NCBI GenBank assembly: GCA_029168955.1
Contig: JAPDOI010001357.1
Span: forward strand, 62,001 to 126,000
Source: Aplectana chamaeleonis
Taxonomy: Eukaryota > Nematoda > Chromadorea > Rhabditida > Cosmocercidae
Reading direction: 5' to 3'
Length of the DNA: 64,000 nt
The position numbers and the translations under genes are program-made. Position 1 is the stretch's first letter; each line of letters opens with the position of its first letter. This document shows, one piece after another, positions 61,769 through 64,000 of this stretch. The notes under the pieces were generated by a model, which ran no database searches, was not told the DNA's origin, and was given only the letters and a program-made list of their open reading frames with translations.

Positions 61769-63294
61769 TTGATACCCGATGTTACAGGATTTGCACCCTC
61801 AGAAATGTTTTTGCGCTTTCAACTTCTATTCACCTACACTTTTTTTGTCGGACTTTGGCAAAAAAAATTGAAGATAAGAAGGTTCTTTTCCGCATGTCTG
61901 GATGCTAGAGTTTCTCGAGCGAGAAAGTATACGGCACTGGATCGCTTACACCATTCGCTACGCTTTTCTTCAATGTACTGGATGGCCGACCGATGTACTC
62001 TTTTTCAGACCACAGAGCCTTTTTCTTGGGGCTACAATATCATTGCTCGATAGACGACATCGTGGGCCAAAAACTTGCCATCTACTGAGACGGTTTAAAC
62101 ATGATTGAGAGTGAGAAAACTAAGTGTTGTTCTTTTGCGTCTGCGAATCACTGGGCAGTTCGTGAGATAATTGCAATTTACAGACATGTTTTTCTTCTTC
62201 CAAATTCCATCGTGATTTCGGTCACGGTAGTTTATCTAAATCACGGCGAAACACCACCGCGTTGAGATAATGCGCTTAGCCCTCCCGGTTCGCTACCCGT
62301 CTATGTATGTAGTATTTTGAAATACACTGTCGTAATCACTTCGATAGTCATAACAAAGTTTGACATATTTTATCCATGAACCTTTCATTTGCAGGGGTAT
62401 GCAAAGTCTAGGAGCTGCTATTTTGAGGTTAGCAGACGATGACAATACGGTAATAGTGAAGACCGGAAACAAGAAACTTCATAATAAGGAGCAGCATAAA
62501 GCGTGTCGATATTTACTCACTGCAGATCAGTCAAATTGGTGCAGAGCCTGTAAGGTCTTACGTATTTGCTGAAACGTGTTCTGATACTCCTCTAGGAGTT
62601 TGGGAAGCACCTTCAAATGTCGCCAGCAAAGCGTCCAGAGGTGCGTTCCAAGAACATTCCTATGGCAAAACGCGTCCATGGAAAGGTAGCCATAGTCGCG
62701 TTTAAGCGATTTGCAGTTATGTATAATTCGTAGCCATGGGAAGCAAATTTGTCCATGGGAAAGCTATTCGTCCTGCCGCGGCGTTGTGGGAACATTCTTG
62801 GAACGCACTTCAGTACTTTCAGATGAGATTTGGCTCGCGTGTTGGCGAAGCGAAAGTCAGAATCCACGTGTCTTCAACCCGCTAAAAGAACCGATTCGCT
62901 TTGATGACATATTTGCCACGTTCTTTTAAAGTGTCATCATCGCGAAAATGAAAAAAAGAGCAAGATCTATGAATTGTTTCGGTCCCAGAGAGCGGGTATT
63001 CGGTTCCTACTTTTCTTAGGCGGAAAATGTAATCTTTTCTTCGGCTAGACTCACCATCCCATCCATGGTTGCGTACCAGCTTCAGGAGTAGTACAGACTG
63101 CAGTCAGAACTTTCATAGACTGTGTGTCTTCCATGATGCGAATCATTCAATTTGGCATGAAATCTTCTGCTCTGCGTGATGAGCACTTCGAGGTCTCTAA
63201 CTACCTCAAATGCTCATAATCGAATAGGTCTGTGGCAAATTAGAACTCTTTCCCAAATACGGGAGGTAGAACTCGTGCGATCCCTTAGGATCCG
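61769..63294. other. mostly unassigned stretch
   Basis: A small foldback is present at about 62638-62812 (gaggtgcgttccaagaac facing ttcttggaacgcacttc, with a catggg/cccatg centre). One weak exon candidate is listed separately. Otherwise nothing recognised. Confidence 0.35.
62394..62572 (+). CDS. weak candidate terminal exon, unknown protein
   Basis: After a plausible nematode-type acceptor (tttcatttgcag, ending at 62393-62394) the frame reads YMQ/GMQSLGAAILRLADDDNTV on to NWCRACKVLRIC and a stop at 62572. It contains three cysteines in its last third but no domain I can name. It could be chance, since flanking DNA is repeat-rich. Confidence 0.15.
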
Positions 63295-63475
63295 CTATTC
63301 ACACTACTCAACGCCAGCGCGGCACGAGCATGACGCGCTGGCGTTTCGCTAGGGTATGAGTGGCCTGGCGCCTCGTCCGCGCGGCACGCGCGTGTGGCCT
63401 GCTCCGCCATGGCGGCGACGGCCGTAGCAACTTTTTCATCATTTTCATTATTAATCCCTCTACAATTTCATTCCG
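63295..63475 (-). repeat. dispersed GC-rich repeat
   Basis: Inverted, diverged copy of 56519-56695, with a strong internal hairpin cgccagcgcg...cgcgctggcg at 63315-63345. It directly precedes the TTAA MITE. Confidence 0.55.
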
Positions 63476-63490
63476 TTCCACAATATTTAA

Positions 63491-63962
63491 AGGCAGCACA
63501 CACGCTCGTAAACGTATTTGAGATAACTGCGGAGTTAGAATGGGAATAGCACCGAACACAACGCCCACGCGTTTTGAAGCGTTAAAAACGACCTACAATG
63601 ACGCTACACGAGTGAGAAGTTGACCCCGCCCCTGTATCTGCCCGCCCCTTGTATTTGCGTCATCCTCCAAAACAGGGGTGCTGGGTCATTCCCACCGTCT
63701 TCCGTGTGTGTGGTTCACCTATTGTACCTATTCCACTACCCACAAACATCGTCGATGGTGGGAATGGCCCAGAACCCTTGTTTTGCACGAGGGCGCAAAT
63801 ACAGGGGGCGGGCAGATACAGGGGCGGGGCCAACTTCTCACTCGTGTAGCGTCATTGTGGGTCGTTTTTGTCGCTTCAAAATGCGTGGGTGTTGTGTTCG
63901 GTGCCATTCCCTTTGTAATTCCGCAGTTATCTCGAATACGTTTACGAGCGTGTATGCTGCCT
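63491..63962. mobile_element. TTAA MITE with long foldback arms, 472 bp
   Basis: Ends AGGCAGCACACACGCTCGTA and ACGAGCGTGTATGCTGCCT with TTAA at 63487-63490 and 63963-63966. The arms continue inward almost without break: cgtatttgagataactgcgg facing ccgcagttatctcgaatacg, and ccgaacacaacgcccacgcg facing its complement. The related foldback is at 39788-40195. Confidence 0.88.
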
Positions 63963-64000
63963 TTAAATCCAGTGATATCTCCTGCTGCCATGATAGTGAA

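Overview
The window reads as repeat-dominated, gene-poor eukaryotic DNA, most likely from a nematode. The best pointer is the protein style of the non-LTR retrotransposons: an RTE-clade endonuclease/reverse transcriptase resembling predicted proteins I remember from strongylid (hookworm-type) genomes, plus a CR1/Jockey-like reverse transcriptase. That placement rests on memory, not on a search. I found no intact cellular protein gene, rRNA, confident tRNA, SL RNA or CRISPR array. Most open frames in the window are by-products of low-complexity or inverted-repeat DNA.

Layout. 1-3.3 kb: small foldback elements, including a TTA-flanked MITE. 3.34-8.24 kb: a large 21-bp minisatellite in two opposite-facing blocks around a dyad near 4.29 kb. 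8.35-8.95 kb: a foldback element with a second copy at 33.9-34.5 kb. 9.05-10.15 kb: a 42-bp minisatellite. 10.91-11.11 kb: a long (CA)n tract. 12.97-13.95 kb: two abutting TTAA-type elements. 14.27-19.42 kb: a 5.16-kb palindromic element (called P1 here) with nested insertions. 20.09-22.91 kb: an element with GTACTTC repeats hosting three smaller foldback MITEs. 25.2-26.5 kb: a truncated P copy and a TTAA MITE. 26.6-26.9 kb: a LINE ORF1-like relic. 27.5-28.5 kb: another foldback. 28.5-33.6 kb: mostly unassigned, with two P fragments. 35.09-38.33 kb: RTE copy 1 on the minus strand. 40.95-45.58 kb: a CR1-like LINE split by RTE copy 2 on the plus strand. 45.58-45.74 kb: (AT)n. 45.74-56.39 kb: two more P copies (P2, P3), the latter split by a 2.95-kb hAT-like element that itself holds TTAA MITEs. 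57.27-58.15 kb: a MITE inside a MITE. 58.2-64 kb: unassigned DNA, two weak exon candidates and further TTAA elements.

How the parts relate. Several insertions can be proven from target-site duplications or from an empty site elsewhere in the window: TTAA (piggyBac-like MITEs), TTA/TAA (Harbinger-like MITEs), 8 bp (hAT), 10 bp (Mutator-like), 9 and 12 bp (RTE). Removing RTE copy 2 plus one 9-bp repeat restores the CR1-like reading frame exactly. The recurring theme is the foldback: nearly every DNA element here is a long inverted repeat without a recognisable transposase, and insertions shared or not shared between palindrome arms give a relative history. All clade names come from motif and target-site reasoning done by eye.
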